Source: Alphaproteobacteria bacterium (GTDB taxonomy: Bacteria > Pseudomonadota > Alphaproteobacteria > Caulobacterales > Caulobacteraceae). Taken from it: a stretch of DNA of 64,000 nucleotides. The notes under the pieces are model-generated. The model searched no databases and was not told the origin of the DNA. It was given only the letters and a program-made list of their open reading frames with translations. The stretch covers positions 1-64,000 of the forward strand of contig JANYET010000015.1 of the NCBI GenBank assembly GCA_025359785.1, in the 5' to 3' direction. The position numbers and the translations under genes were made by a program. Below are positions 8,004 through 16,772 of this stretch, one piece after another; the stretch's first letter is position 1, and every line of letters starts with the position of its first letter.

Positions 8004-9017
8004 CTAAGACGCCGGCCCGAACCCGGTTTCCTTAGCGATCACCGCGCGGGCTTCGGTGGTCGCTGCCGCCGTGCTCGTCTTGCCCTCGGCGATATCGTCG
8101 GCCAGGCCCATCAGGCGCGGCCCGGTCATCGACCCGTTCGAGGCCTCTTCGCGGACGCTCATCCCGCCCTTGGCGCGCTCGGTCTCGGCCCAGGCCATCC
8201 GAACCGCCGCCCAATAGTCCTTGGTCTTGGCCCAATAGTCGTCCGCCGCCTGCACCTGCGTCAGGCCGGCGGTGCGAGTGTAACTGTTCAGCACGATTTC
8301 ATGGGCGAAGGTGACGGGCTTGCCGTCAACCAGGCCGATCTTGGCGTTGTCCTGCTCATGCACCCAGCCGGCCGGCGTCAGGACATGGCGGTTCTGGCCC
8401 ACGTACCAGCTGTAGGGCGGATGGCGGGTGGCGTCGCGCCGCGCCAGCGGCCGCAGCGTCTCGTTGCTGACCCAGCGGGTCGCGCCATTGTCATAGGCCC
8501 AGCGCCCGACCCCGCCATAGCGGGGTGAGTCGTCGGTCTGCCAGACGGTCTGAGACCAGGCGCCCTTGCGCTCCGCCGCCGACACCGGCGCCGTCACCCA
8601 GCGGCCGGCGCTCTTGTAGCTCAGCACCGTCTTCGGCTGGTAGGTCCAGTCCTGGCGCCAGTGCTTGACCACCACCGTCTTGCCCTCATCCTGGACCACC
8701 AGCAGGTGCTGCAGGCCGATGAAATCGCCCCGGTCCTCCACGACTCGAACGGCCTCGACGCCGCCCGCGACCTTCGGCTCGAACAGCTTGTATCCAGGCG
8801 TCATGGCCACGGTCTCGCGCATGTCGAAGCGGACCTTGAAGTCTCCCGCCATCCCCAGAATGGCGTCGTGATCCCGCTTCATCGCGGCCTCGGCCGGCGC
8901 GGCGAAGGCTGGGGCGGCGAAGGCTGGGGCGGCGAAGGCGGGGGCGGTGAAGGCGGGCGCGGCGGCGCTCAGGGCGCCCGCGGCCAGGAGAGCGAGACAG
9001 AGGCGGCGCGTGGTCAT
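8004..9017 (-). CDS. DUF6607 family exported protein, partner of the heme receptor
   Basis: The 337-residue product starts at the ATG at 9017, where MTTRRLCLALLAAGALSAA opens a signal peptide. The track ORF extends upstream without an RBS. The leader is followed by four APAF(A/T) repeats encoded by a 15-bp tandem repeat. The mature part matches, from memory, the DUF6607 family: DFKVRFDMRET, RVVEDRGDFIGLQHLLVV, VKHWRQDWTYQP, ERKGAWSQTVWQTDDSPRYG, WVHEQDN and DDYWAKTKDYW. The function is not established. It lies 23 bp behind a Fur-box-controlled TonB receptor on the same strand, so it is probably iron-regulated and may assist heme or siderophore handling in the periplasm. Confidence 0.85.
   Translation of the reverse strand: MTTRRLCLALLAAGALSAAAPAFTAPAFAAPAFAAPAFAAPAEAAMKRDHDAILGMAGDFKVRFDMRETVAMTPGYKLFEPKVAGGVEAVRVVEDRGDFIGLQHLLVVQDEGKTVVVKHWRQDWTYQPKTVLSYKSAGRWVTAPVSAAERKGAWSQTVWQTDDSPRYGGVGRWAYDNGATRWVSNETLRPLARRDATRHPPYSWYVGQNRHVLTPAGWVHEQDNAKIGLVDGKPVTFAHEIVLNSYTRTAGLTQVQAADDYWAKTKDYWAAVRMAWAETERAKGGMSVREEASNGSMTGPRLMGLADDIAEGKTSTAAATTEARAVIAKETGFGPAS
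8901..8960. repeat. Four tandem 15-bp repeats in a signal-peptide region
   Basis: The units are GGCGAAGGCTGGGGC twice, then GGCGAAGGCGGGGGC and GGTGAAGGCGGGCGC. On the minus strand they encode APAFA three times and APAFT once, right after the hydrophobic core of the DUF6607 signal peptide. Each APAFA ends in a potential A-x-A cleavage site. The near-identity of the units suggests recent slippage expansion. Confidence 0.9.
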
Positions 9018-9040
9018 GTGTTGGGTCCTGAAGCGGAGGA

Positions 9041-11242
9041 TCAGAAGGCGTAGGCGAGAGACACCGAGGCGTTGCGCCCCGGCTGCGTATAGGCGTCGCG
9101 GCTGCCGGCCGAGGCCGTCAGGCCGCGAACGTCGTTCCACCACCAGTACTTCTGGTCGCCGAGGTTGAACACGCCGGCCCGGGCCGTGATCTGGTCGGTG
9201 ACCCGCCAGTGGGCGGTCACGTCGAGGGTGGTGAACGGGTGCAGCGTAAAGCAGGCGCCCGTACAGGCCGCGGTGGTGACCCGGCTCGCCGCCTTGCCAT
9301 CGGAGTGCGTGGCCGTGACCTCGCCGCCCCAGCGGTCGCCATCGGCGCGATAGCTGACGCCGGCCACGACCTTCACTGGATCGATGCTGTCCAGCGGCGA
9401 CGTCACACCCGCCGTCGAGGTCGTCCAGCCGTGCGCGTAGGAGGCCGCCACGAACCCGCCGAAGCCATTCTTCAATGCCAGCCGGCCCTGCGCCTCCAAC
9501 CCCTGAATCTTGACCCGGCCCAGGTTCACGAACTGGAAGACGCCGGGATTGGTCGGGCTGAACGCGCCCGAGATCAGCGCCTGGTCGATGAAGTCGCGGT
9601 ACTCGCCGGCAAAGGCCGTCACCCCGGCCGACCAGACCGTCGAGGTCCAGCGCGCACCGCCCTCCACCGTCTGGCTGGTCTCGGGCCGCAGCCCCGGATT
9701 GGGGATCGAGCGGTAGTTCTGGATAGGGTTGCTGAAGGCGTTGTTCACCTGGCTGGGCGCGGGCGCCTTGAAGCCCTCCGCGGCGTTCAGGAACAGGTTC
9801 AGCGTCGGGGTGACCTTCAGCACCGCGCCGAACTTCGGCGAGACCCGCCCACCGCTCGACGCTGCCGGGACCAGCCCGACCACCAGGGCGTCGGTGTGCG
9901 GGTTCAGGTCATAGTAGTCGTAGCGCAGCGCCGGGTAGAGCGTCAGCCGCCCATCCAGGAGTGCGATCTCGTCCTGCGCGAAGACGCCCACCAGAGTGTA
10001 GTCGGTGTTGGGGAAGGCCCGCGTCGGGAAGGTCTCGCCCGCCGGCGGCACGGTCCCGTCGCGCAACCCCGTCTGGCGGGTCCGCGAAAGGTCGCCGCCA
10101 TAGATCAACCGGTTAGCGACACCGCCTGCGACGAAGCGGCTCTCCAGCTCCAGCGAGGCCCCGATCACCCGGTTGTCGAAGCTGTTGCGCCGCGTGCGGT
10201 CGGCGGCGGTGTTGCGGTCTTCGGCGGTGAACTGCTCGGTCGTGCTGGCCTGGCCATAGACCAGGGCCGTCAGCTTGGAGACCGGTCCGCTTGCGGGCTC
10301 ATAGCGGTAGTCGACGCTCACCCGGTCGCGCTTCGTGGTGTCCGCCGCCGTCAGACCCAGCACGCTGGTCGCGCCCAGCGGCGGCTTTGCGATGCCGCTC
10401 AGCACGCTGGTATCGACGTGGCGGTCGAAGTGCTCGCCGGTCAGCCGCAGGCGCTGGCCCTCGGCCGGCTCGAGCACCAGCTTGCCCAGCACCGAGTTGG
10501 ACTGGATGTCCTGCGGATTGGCGGTCGTGCGGTCGGTGTTGGCCGCATCGTTCGACCCGCGGGTCTCCTGCTCATGGCCGTCGCGCCGCGTGTAGGCCAG
10601 CAGGCCCGAGACCGCGCCCTGACGCCAGGCGCTCAGCACCGTGCCCACCGCGCTGTCGTCCGCCGAAGCATAGCCCGCCCGCGCCAGGCCGCCGAAGGTC
10701 TGGCCGGCCTTCAGCACGTCGCCGGGGTCCTTGGTGGTGAAGCTGACCGCACCCGCCACGCCATCGCTGCCGTAGAGCGCCGAGGCTGGCCCCCGCAGGA
10801 TCTCCACCGACTTCAGCACCTCGAGGTCCTGGTAGTCGCCGCGGCCCACGGACTGGGCGCCGAAGCTGAAGGCGTCCGGCGCGCGGATGCCGTCCTCCTG
10901 GATCAGCACCCGGTTGCCTTCCAGGCCCCGGATATTGAACCCGGACTCGCCGTCGCGGCCCGTCGTCCCCTGCGCCGCGCCGAACCGCGCCGGGCTGGAG
11001 CGGACGCTGACGCCGGGCTCGTAGCGGACGATGTCCTTGATGTCGGCGGCGAGCTGGTCGGCGATCTGTTCGGCGCCGATCACGCTCACCGTCGCCGGGA
11101 CTTCGCTGGCCGGCCTCGCGGTGCGCGTCCCGATCACCGTCACCGGATCGACCGCCGGGCCCTCCGCGGTGGCCGCGGCCGCCTCGCCAAACGCCGACCC
11201 CAGCGCCAGCATCGAGACAAAACCGAACAGTCCGACGCGCAT
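9041..11242 (-). CDS. TonB-dependent heme/hemoglobin-type receptor
   Basis: The ATG at 11242 is preferred over the TTG at 11257 because AGAGGG sits seven to eight bases before it. The product has 733 residues with a signal peptide (MRVGLFGFVSMLALGSAFGEAAA) and a TonB-box-like DPVTVIGTR. The plug domain (DIKDIVRYEPGVSV, GFNIRGLEGNRVLIQEDGIR, EILRGPASALYGSDGVAGAVSF) is typical of the hemoglobin/transferrin/lactoferrin receptor group. The barrel ends in SLAYAF. A near-consensus Fur box lies 38 bp upstream, so expression should rise under iron limitation. The DUF6607 gene follows 23 bp downstream. Heme specificity is inferred from the family resemblance and is not proved. Confidence 0.92.
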   Translation of the reverse strand: MRVGLFGFVSMLALGSAFGEAAAATAEGPAVDPVTVIGTRTARPASEVPATVSVIGAEQIADQLAADIKDIVRYEPGVSVRSSPARFGAAQGTTGRDGESGFNIRGLEGNRVLIQEDGIRAPDAFSFGAQSVGRGDYQDLEVLKSVEILRGPASALYGSDGVAGAVSFTTKDPGDVLKAGQTFGGLARAGYASADDSAVGTVLSAWRQGAVSGLLAYTRRDGHEQETRGSNDAANTDRTTANPQDIQSNSVLGKLVLEPAEGQRLRLTGEHFDRHVDTSVLSGIAKPPLGATSVLGLTAADTTKRDRVSVDYRYEPASGPVSKLTALVYGQASTTEQFTAEDRNTAADRTRRNSFDNRVIGASLELESRFVAGGVANRLIYGGDLSRTRQTGLRDGTVPPAGETFPTRAFPNTDYTLVGVFAQDEIALLDGRLTLYPALRYDYYDLNPHTDALVVGLVPAASSGGRVSPKFGAVLKVTPTLNLFLNAAEGFKAPAPSQVNNAFSNPIQNYRSIPNPGLRPETSQTVEGGARWTSTVWSAGVTAFAGEYRDFIDQALISGAFSPTNPGVFQFVNLGRVKIQGLEAQGRLALKNGFGGFVAASYAHGWTTSTAGVTSPLDSIDPVKVVAGVSYRADGDRWGGEVTATHSDGKAASRVTTAACTGACFTLHPFTTLDVTAHWRVTDQITARAGVFNLGDQKYWWWNDVRGLTASAGSRDAYTQPGRNASVSLAYAF

Positions 11243-11279
11243 GCAAAACCCTCTCAAAGCCGAGCTTGATGATCTTATT

Positions 11280-11298
11280 GCTAATGATTATCAGAATC
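11280..11298 (-). promoter_or_regulatory. Fur box upstream of the heme receptor
   Basis: On the minus strand the 19-mer GATTCTGATAATCATTAGC matches the classical Fur consensus GATAATGATAATCATTATC at 16 of 19 positions, counted by eye. It ends 38 bp before the receptor ATG, a position where bound Fur would block the promoter. Confidence 0.8.
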
Positions 11299-11332
11299 AA
11301 TATCAATCGCTCAGCGCCACCCCGCGGGTACG

Positions 11333-11363
11333 AAAAAGCCCTGGGACGCGAACGCCCCAGGGC
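11333..11363 (-). terminator. Rho-independent terminator of the cytochrome fusion gene
   Basis: On the minus strand GCCCTGGG and CCCAGGGC form an 8-bp stem around a 10-base loop, followed by TTTTT. It is placed about 50 bases past the stop codon at 11414 and insulates the gene from the Fur-controlled promoter next to it. Confidence 0.82.
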
Positions 11364-11413
11364 CTGATCCTGGTCGGCTGGTAGGGCCGCGCGGAACGCG
11401 GCCAGGCCGAGCC

Positions 11414-13462
11414 TTACTTCCCGCCGGCGGCCGGCGTGCTCGCGGAGGCCGCGGCAGCCTTCGGCGCGGCCGGAGCCGCCGACGCGGTTTCCTGACGGCG
11501 ACGCCCGCCCATCATCTTCATGGCCACGGCCAGCTCGTCCTTGTCGATGACGCCGTCGTGGTTCTTGTCCAGGGCATCCCAGTTCTTCAGCAGCATGCCG
11601 CCGATCTGGCTTTGCGGCTTCAGCTCCGACTTCTGGATCTTGCCGTCGATGTTGGAGTCCAGCATGCCCATCAGCATGCCTTGGCCGATGTCCTGATCGT
11701 AGTTCACCAGGTGCTTGGAGGTCTCTTCCATCCAGCGGTAGCGGATGCGGGTGAAGAACATCTCTTCAAAGGACTGGTCGCCCCAGACGACGGTCTTGGA
11801 CGGGTCCGGGTTGTGCGGGTTCGACTTGGAGTTGTCGTAGACGTAGTGGGCGATCAGCTTCGAGCCCGCCGGGATCTTGATCGGCTCGGCGAAGTTGTAG
11901 TGGCCCTGCCAGCCGAAGTCATAGCGCGGCAGGGTCAGCAGCAGCTTTTCCTTGCCGTCCGGATAGCGGATCCACAGGTCCGACGAGGTCGCGCGATAGT
12001 GGGCGTGCGGGAAGGCCGAATAGAGCAGCGCGTCCTTCGGGAACTCCATGTACGCCACTTCTTGGTGATGCCCGTCGTACGGCGGCAGCACGATCGCGTT
12101 GTTCACGATCTGGTTGTTGTGCATCACGATGTCCGGCACCTCGCCGGCCTTGTAGAAATAGAGGCCGATCTTGGAGTGCGTGACGACTTCCTTGCCGAAC
12201 GGCGTGTAGTGGTTCTGGAAGCCGATGGCGCCGCCCGGCGGGATGTAGGTGCCGGCGTCGGTCGGCGCGACCTCGCTCTCGGCCCCGACCGCGTAGCTGC
12301 CGACCGAGGCGCCCCACCTGTTCTCGAAGGCCGGCTGGCCGGCCTTCGGGGCCTCATCCATGAAGCCGGTCAGGATATGGTGCACGGCCTGACGCGAGTC
12401 GACCTTGATGGTCGAGGCCTTCAGCCAGCGGCCTGCGGTCAGCGGGTTGTTCACCCAGGGATGCTGATAGTCGACGACGCCGGTGGCCGGGATCGTGTAG
12501 CTCGGCACGTCCAGCACGACGTCCGGCTTACCCAGCGGCCATTCGACGGCCACGATGTGCTTGACGCCCAGCGGGTCGGCGCCTTCGCCGCGCACCGCGC
12601 CCTGATCGATCCAGTGGACCAGGGTCTTGGTCTCGTCAGGCGTCAGGCGACGGTCGTTGCTGAACTTGCCGACGTGCGGGTCGGAGTGGAACGGCGGCAT
12701 CCGGTCGGTGCGGATCGTCTCGCGGATCATCGGCGAGAAGCCTTTGACCGTCGCGTAGTCCTTCATGGCGAAGGGACCGATGCCGCCTTCCGAGTGACAG
12801 GCCGTGCATTTGGCTTCCAGGATCGGCGCCACGTCCTTGACGTAGGTGATCTGCATCTTCTTGGCGCGGGCCGGGAAGTCGATCATCGCGCCGTTGCTGG
12901 CCGAAGCCTGCGTCGCCATCACCGGGTGACCGGCGGTCAGGGCCTCAAGCGCCTTGGCGGTCGCCGGATCGGACAGCGCGCCGCGGTAGGCCACGCCCCA
13001 GGTCTTCGGATCGATCACGATCACCTCGGCCGAGCGGGTTACACCCAGGCCCTCACCGACCAGCTGGTAGCTGTCCATCAGGACCGGCGTGTCGTAACCG
13101 GCCTTGGTCATCTCGGCCAGGATCGCCTCGCGGCTATCCTTCAGGTTGGAGTTCAGCATCATGAACTCGACGCCCTTGGCGGCGTAGGCGGCCTTCAGCG
13201 CCTTCAGCGCCGGGGCCTGGCTCCGCATCACCGCGTCGCCGTTCGCCTGGGTGACCAGCACCACCGCCTTGAACTCACCCAGCCGGTAGAGTTCGTGGGC
13301 TTCGAAATTCGCATCGACCAGCAGGAAATTGTCGACCCGCGCGCTGGCGGTCGCCGCCGCATCCTTGGCCGCGGGTGCCACACTCGCCGCCGGGCTGGAG
13401 AAACCGTAGACCAGCAGCGCACTCACCGCCGCCCCAAACACGCCAAGTCGCGCAGACATCAT
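11414..13462 (-). CDS. Redoxin / cytochrome c / copper-monooxygenase-like / EF-hand fusion protein
   Basis: The start is taken as the ATG at 13462, with AGGG seven bases before it and a signal peptide (MSARLGVFGAAVSALLVYG) right after. An ATG at 13480 is the alternative. In about 682 residues the domains are a thioredoxin/AhpC-like redoxin domain (about 45-180) without an obvious CxxC, and a c-type heme site CTACH (219-223). A PHM-type copper ascorbate-dependent monooxygenase-like region follows, with HHIL at 361-362 and HAH at 486-488. Two EF-hands come next (DSNIDGKIQKSE near 602 and DKNHDGVIDKDE near 632), then an Ala/Pro tail. It is predicted to be a periplasmic redox enzyme with heme, copper and calcium. 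The substrate is unknown. It lies downstream of a TetR gene on the same strand. Confidence 0.85.
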   Translation of the reverse strand: MMSARLGVFGAAVSALLVYGFSSPAASVAPAAKDAAATASARVDNFLLVDANFEAHELYRLGEFKAVVLVTQANGDAVMRSQAPALKALKAAYAAKGVEFMMLNSNLKDSREAILAEMTKAGYDTPVLMDSYQLVGEGLGVTRSAEVIVIDPKTWGVAYRGALSDPATAKALEALTAGHPVMATQASASNGAMIDFPARAKKMQITYVKDVAPILEAKCTACHSEGGIGPFAMKDYATVKGFSPMIRETIRTDRMPPFHSDPHVGKFSNDRRLTPDETKTLVHWIDQGAVRGEGADPLGVKHIVAVEWPLGKPDVVLDVPSYTIPATGVVDYQHPWVNNPLTAGRWLKASTIKVDSRQAVHHILTGFMDEAPKAGQPAFENRWGASVGSYAVGAESEVAPTDAGTYIPPGGAIGFQNHYTPFGKEVVTHSKIGLYFYKAGEVPDIVMHNNQIVNNAIVLPPYDGHHQEVAYMEFPKDALLYSAFPHAHYRATSSDLWIRYPDGKEKLLLTLPRYDFGWQGHYNFAEPIKIPAGSKLIAHYVYDNSKSNPHNPDPSKTVVWGDQSFEEMFFTRIRYRWMEETSKHLVNYDQDIGQGMLMGMLDSNIDGKIQKSELKPQSQIGGMLLKNWDALDKNHDGVIDKDELAVAMKMMGGRRRQETASAAPAAPKAAAASASTPAAGGK

Positions 13463-13591
13463 CGGGCCACCCTTTGCCATGCTGAAGCCGCCACCATCGC
13501 AGCGAGTCCCTTCAGCTAGGTTATCACTCGTCACCTGTCGAACCGCGTTCCGCAAATGAATTCGCCGACAGGAACGGGGGCCCTGCGTTTC

Positions 13592-14203
13592 CTACCGGAT
13601 CGTGCCGCGCACCGGCCGGCCCATCAGCACCTCCAGCCCCGACACCGCGTTGGTGGCCAGCGTGCGCCCCGCGCCCGGTTCGGCCTCGTCGGCGGCGATG
13701 GACAGCGCCGCGATCCCGCGGCCCAGCGCCCAGAGCGTCAGGGCGCTGTTGCGCAGGTCGTCTTCGTCGCCTTCCTGGGTCCCGATCAGCTGGGCGAAGG
13801 TGGCGAACGCCTGCCGCTCGGCGGCCCGCACGCCTTCGTGCCCGGTCAGGATCCGCTCGGAATACATCAGCTTATAGAGCATCGGATTGTGCCGTATGAA
13901 CTGCAGATAGGCATAGCCACAGGCTCGGATCGCCGCGCGGCGCTGCTCGTCGTCATAGGCCTGGATGACCTCGGCCTCGAGCCGGCGGAACCCCTGCGCG
14001 GCCACCTCCGCCAGCAGCGCGTCCTTGTTCTTGAAGTGGTAATAGAGGCTGGCCGCCCCGGTGTTCAGCTCGGCGGCGATATCCCGCAGATTGATCCCGT
14101 CGGGCCCACGCGCCACCACCAGGGCCATCGCCGCATCCAGTGCGCGCGCGCGCAGGGTCGTCGAGCGATGCAGGTCCCCCGAAAGCGCGCCGTCGTCGTC
14201 CAT
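13592..14203 (-). CDS. TetR/AcrR family transcriptional regulator
   Basis: The protein has 203 residues. The N-terminal DNA-binding domain is clear: LRARALDAAMALVVARGPDGINLRDIAAELNTGAASLYYHFKNKDALLAEVA at about 17-70 contains the TetR signature helix-turn-helix. The C-terminal half is a ligand-binding domain of the WHG/TetR_C_33 type, judged from YAYLQFIRHNPMLYKLMYSE. Neighbours on the same strand are the TSUP permease upstream (113 bp) and the cytochrome fusion downstream (about 130 bp). Either may be a target. No strong palindrome stands out in the flanking gaps, so the operator and inducer are unknown. Confidence 0.9.
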   Translation of the reverse strand: MDDDGALSGDLHRSTTLRARALDAAMALVVARGPDGINLRDIAAELNTGAASLYYHFKNKDALLAEVAAQGFRRLEAEVIQAYDDEQRRAAIRACGYAYLQFIRHNPMLYKLMYSERILTGHEGVRAAERQAFATFAQLIGTQEGDEDDLRNSALTLWALGRGIAALSIAADEAEPGAGRTLATNAVSGLEVLMGRPVRGTIR

Positions 14204-14316
14204 TCGCCCATCCCCTGCCCGGCTCTGGTCTGCGCCGGCCCGGGCGAAGGAATTCTACGGCTCCTGCACGCCGCCCGCCAGTCTCGCACGCGACATCGGG
14301 AGCCTGGTTTGAAGGG

Positions 14317-15135
14317 TTAGAGTCCCGCCACCTTCGCCGCATGGACCACGCCGGCGAAACTGGGCGCGGCCTTCAGCAACAGGCCCAGGCCCGAGACGCC
14401 GAGCAGGATGAAAGTCACCCGCCGGAAGTTGACGTCCGACAGCGACTTGTAGAGCCGCACGCCAATCAGGGTGCAGGGCAGCACGATCGGCACGGTGATC
14501 GCCACCAGCAACCAGTAGGTCTTGCCGAACGTCTCCGGCTTCTGCAGCGCCAGCAGCGCGATGGAGAGGATCTGCAGGCCCAGGATATAGGGCTGCACGA
14601 TGGCCCGTGATTCCCGCTTGGGCAGGTGGCGCAGCCCGCTCCACACCACCACCGGCGCGCCGGGGAAGGCGGTGAACCCGCCGATTACCCCGCCGGACAT
14701 GCCGACCAGCGACGAGGTCAACCAGTTGCCCTGCACCGTGGCGTGCGCCCCGTGCGGCCGGACCAGCGAGTAGATCGCGTAGATCACCAGGAAGCCGCCG
14801 AACACCAGCATCAGCTTGGCGGTGGGCAGCGCCCCCAGGATCGCCAGGCCGATCGGCACGCCCACCAGCCCGCCCAGCAGGTAGGGCGCGGGTCCGTCCG
14901 GCCACCACTGCCGTATCGGCTTCATGTCGGCCTTCAGCTGGCGAAGGGACATCAGCTGGTTCGCCGCCGACAGGGTCATCAGCAAAGGCACCCCAAGCTT
15001 CGGCGGCAACAGGATCAGACAGAGCGCCCCGATCGCCGAAAACCCGAAGCCCGACAGCCCGCTCATCAGCGCCGAGGCCGCAAGGATCGCCACCAGGAGC
15101 GCGATCGTCAGCGGCGGAAACCCGTCGATCAGCAA
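14317..15135 (-). CDS. TSUP family membrane permease (TauE/SafE type)
   Basis: This is an integral membrane protein of about 272 residues with roughly eight hydrophobic segments. The duplicated TSUP pattern is visible in LMSGLSGFGFSAIGALCLILLPP and GMSGGVIGGFTAFPGAPVV. Family members export or import sulfite, sulfoacetate or related organosulfur anions. The track starts at the ATG at 15180. I prefer the TTG at 15135 because GAGGG lies seven bases before it and the hydrophobic part begins right after. The longer form would only add a polar 15-residue tail. A TetR gene follows on the same strand. Confidence 0.85.
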   Translation of the reverse strand: MLIDGFPPLTIALLVAILAASALMSGLSGFGFSAIGALCLILLPPKLGVPLLMTLSAANQLMSLRQLKADMKPIRQWWPDGPAPYLLGGLVGVPIGLAILGALPTAKLMLVFGGFLVIYAIYSLVRPHGAHATVQGNWLTSSLVGMSGGVIGGFTAFPGAPVVVWSGLRHLPKRESRAIVQPYILGLQILSIALLALQKPETFGKTYWLLVAITVPIVLPCTLIGVRLYKSLSDVNFRRVTFILLGVSGLGLLLKAAPSFAGVVHAAKVAGL

Positions 15136-15524
15136 GATATCACCCTCAAAAGAACCTACGCGTGGGCCGGGCCGCAACATGGCGCAGGCCCGGTGCGAAC
15201 CGCAGGCCGCCCGCCCGTCCGTCTGCGCCTTGCCGCACCATCGCCCAGTTTCGCGGCACTTGACCAGTGCGGCGCCTACCGGAAGGCCGATGGGCGCCTC
15301 TCAAACAGGCGCGACGGTCCGATCGCGACGATAGCGATCCGCCTACAGACGGCGTCGCGCAAGCCGAGACGACTCGTCCGGCGTCGCGCCGAAACTGGCG
15401 CCCGGGACGCAAATGACCCTATGCTCCGCGAACAGCGCGTCCGTTGAACGCGGCGCCGCGCACAGCCCGATCCGCGTCGCGCCGAACGGCGGCGCGAGCG
15501 CCGACTCTGGGGGGAGACGCCGCC
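15136..15524. other. Divergent intergenic region, nothing recognised
   Basis: About 390 bp separate the TSUP gene (minus) from the TonB-C repeat gene (plus). The ORFs in the track here are short, overlap on both strands and show no family motif. The region should hold the promoters of both genes, but I see no clear consensus or strong dyad. Confidence 0.4.
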
Positions 15525-16682
15525 ATGCTTGCTCTGATCCTGGCCTTCGCATCACAGGCCTTGGCGTTACAGGCCTCCCCGTCCCCGGCTTCAACGCCAC
15601 AGGCCCCGCCGACGACGGTCACCGGCGTCGAGGTCACCGCTCAGGCCAAGGGCAAGCCGCCGCCCGCCGATGTCACCGTCAACATGCAGGCCAGCGACGA
15701 CGATCTGACGCAAATGGTCACCATCTGGCCCGGCGCGGCCTACCAGAACCGGGTCAGCGGCCGCGTCCGCCTGCGCTGCCGCATCGATGTCCATGGGCTG
15801 GCCGAGACCTGTGAGATCGCCTCCGAAGTCCCGCAGGGCAAGGGCTTTGGCAAGGCCGCGCTGGAGCTCCGCCCGACCTTCAAGCTGGCCCCGACCCTGG
15901 GCCCCGACGGTCCCATCGCCGCCACCAAGATCATCGCCATCGGCTTCAAGGCGCCCGACAGCCAGATCTCCGGCAAGCAGATCGCCGAGACCCTGGCGAT
16001 GAATTCGGTGGCGCCGGACATGAGCCAGATCACCTTCGGCAACAACAACCCCATCGCCATGCGCGACGTGACCATGCTGGACCGGCCGGTCTGGGCCCAG
16101 GCGGCCAGCTTCGACGACCTGGCCCGCGCCTATCCGGCCCGCGGCGGCGGGGTCGAGGGCTACGCCGTCGACCACTGCAGGGTCCTGCGCACCGGCCTGC
16201 TCGACAACTGCCAGATCATCAAGGAAGAGCCGGAAGGTCGCGGTTTCGACAAGGCCGCGCTCAGCCTGGCGTCGAAGTTCAAGGTGGTCCCCGAGCAGGC
16301 GACGGTGCGCCAGCGTTCCCCGGTCTGGGTGGACATCGCCATCCGCCTGCCCCCACCGGACCAGCTGAAGGACCGCACGGTCATGGCCCCGATCTGGCTG
16401 CTGGGCGTCGACCCCAACGCCACGCCCAAGGTGTTTCCGCCCGAGGCCGCCGCCCAGGGCCTCGCCACCGGCCGCGGCGTAACCCGCTGCACCATCGGGG
16501 CCGGCGGGACGATGAGCGCCTGCGTGCCCGAGCCGGGTGAGCCAGACGGCCTGGGCTTTTCGGAAGCGGCCGCCAGGCTCGCCTCGCAGATGAAGATGAA
16601 CCTCTGGTCCGCCGACGCCGCGCCGGTGCAGGGCGGCGTCGTCCACATTCCCATCCGGCTCAATCTGCGGGCCCCTGGCTGA
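15525..16682 (+). CDS. Exported protein with three TonB C-terminal-like repeats
   Basis: The ATG at 15525 has GGGGAG eight bases upstream and opens a signal peptide (MLALILAFASQALALQA). The longer track ORF is rejected. The 385-residue protein has a Pro-rich stretch, then three modules that resemble the TonB/TolA C-terminal domain (xGxVxLxCxIxxxGxxxxCxV...GFxxAAL). Each module contains the same spacing of two cysteines, C-x10-C, in LRCRIDVHGLAETC, DHCRVLRTGLLDNC and TRCTIGAGGTMSAC, which suggests one disulfide per repeat. There is no N-terminal membrane anchor of the ordinary TonB kind, nor ExbB/ExbD neighbours. It is therefore probably a periplasmic binding protein rather than an energy transducer. 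Confidence 0.72.
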   Translation: MLALILAFASQALALQASPSPASTPQAPPTTVTGVEVTAQAKGKPPPADVTVNMQASDDDLTQMVTIWPGAAYQNRVSGRVRLRCRIDVHGLAETCEIASEVPQGKGFGKAALELRPTFKLAPTLGPDGPIAATKIIAIGFKAPDSQISGKQIAETLAMNSVAPDMSQITFGNNNPIAMRDVTMLDRPVWAQAASFDDLARAYPARGGGVEGYAVDHCRVLRTGLLDNCQIIKEEPEGRGFDKAALSLASKFKVVPEQATVRQRSPVWVDIAIRLPPPDQLKDRTVMAPIWLLGVDPNATPKVFPPEAAAQGLATGRGVTRCTIGAGGTMSACVPEPGEPDGLGFSEAAARLASQMKMNLWSADAAPVQGGVVHIPIRLNLRAPG

Positions 16683-16772
16683 ACCCCGAGCCCAAAGCGT
16701 TCGGAACAACCTTCTCCGGAACAACCTTGGCCTTGGCGATTTAGGTTGGGCGTCACTGAGAGGGACCGCTGC

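Noticed and set aside
8899-8970. Possible direct-repeat array as a CRISPR or iteron
   Set aside because: The 15-bp units abut without spacers and keep the reading frame of a signal peptide, so it is a coding tandem repeat.
9209-11269. 686-codon plus-strand ORF antisense to the heme receptor
   Set aside because: It is a shadow of a well-supported receptor gene with a Fur box and an RBS on the other strand.
11558-13519. 653-codon plus-strand ORF antisense to the cytochrome fusion
   Set aside because: It is a shadow frame. The minus strand encodes CTACH, EF-hands and a signal peptide.
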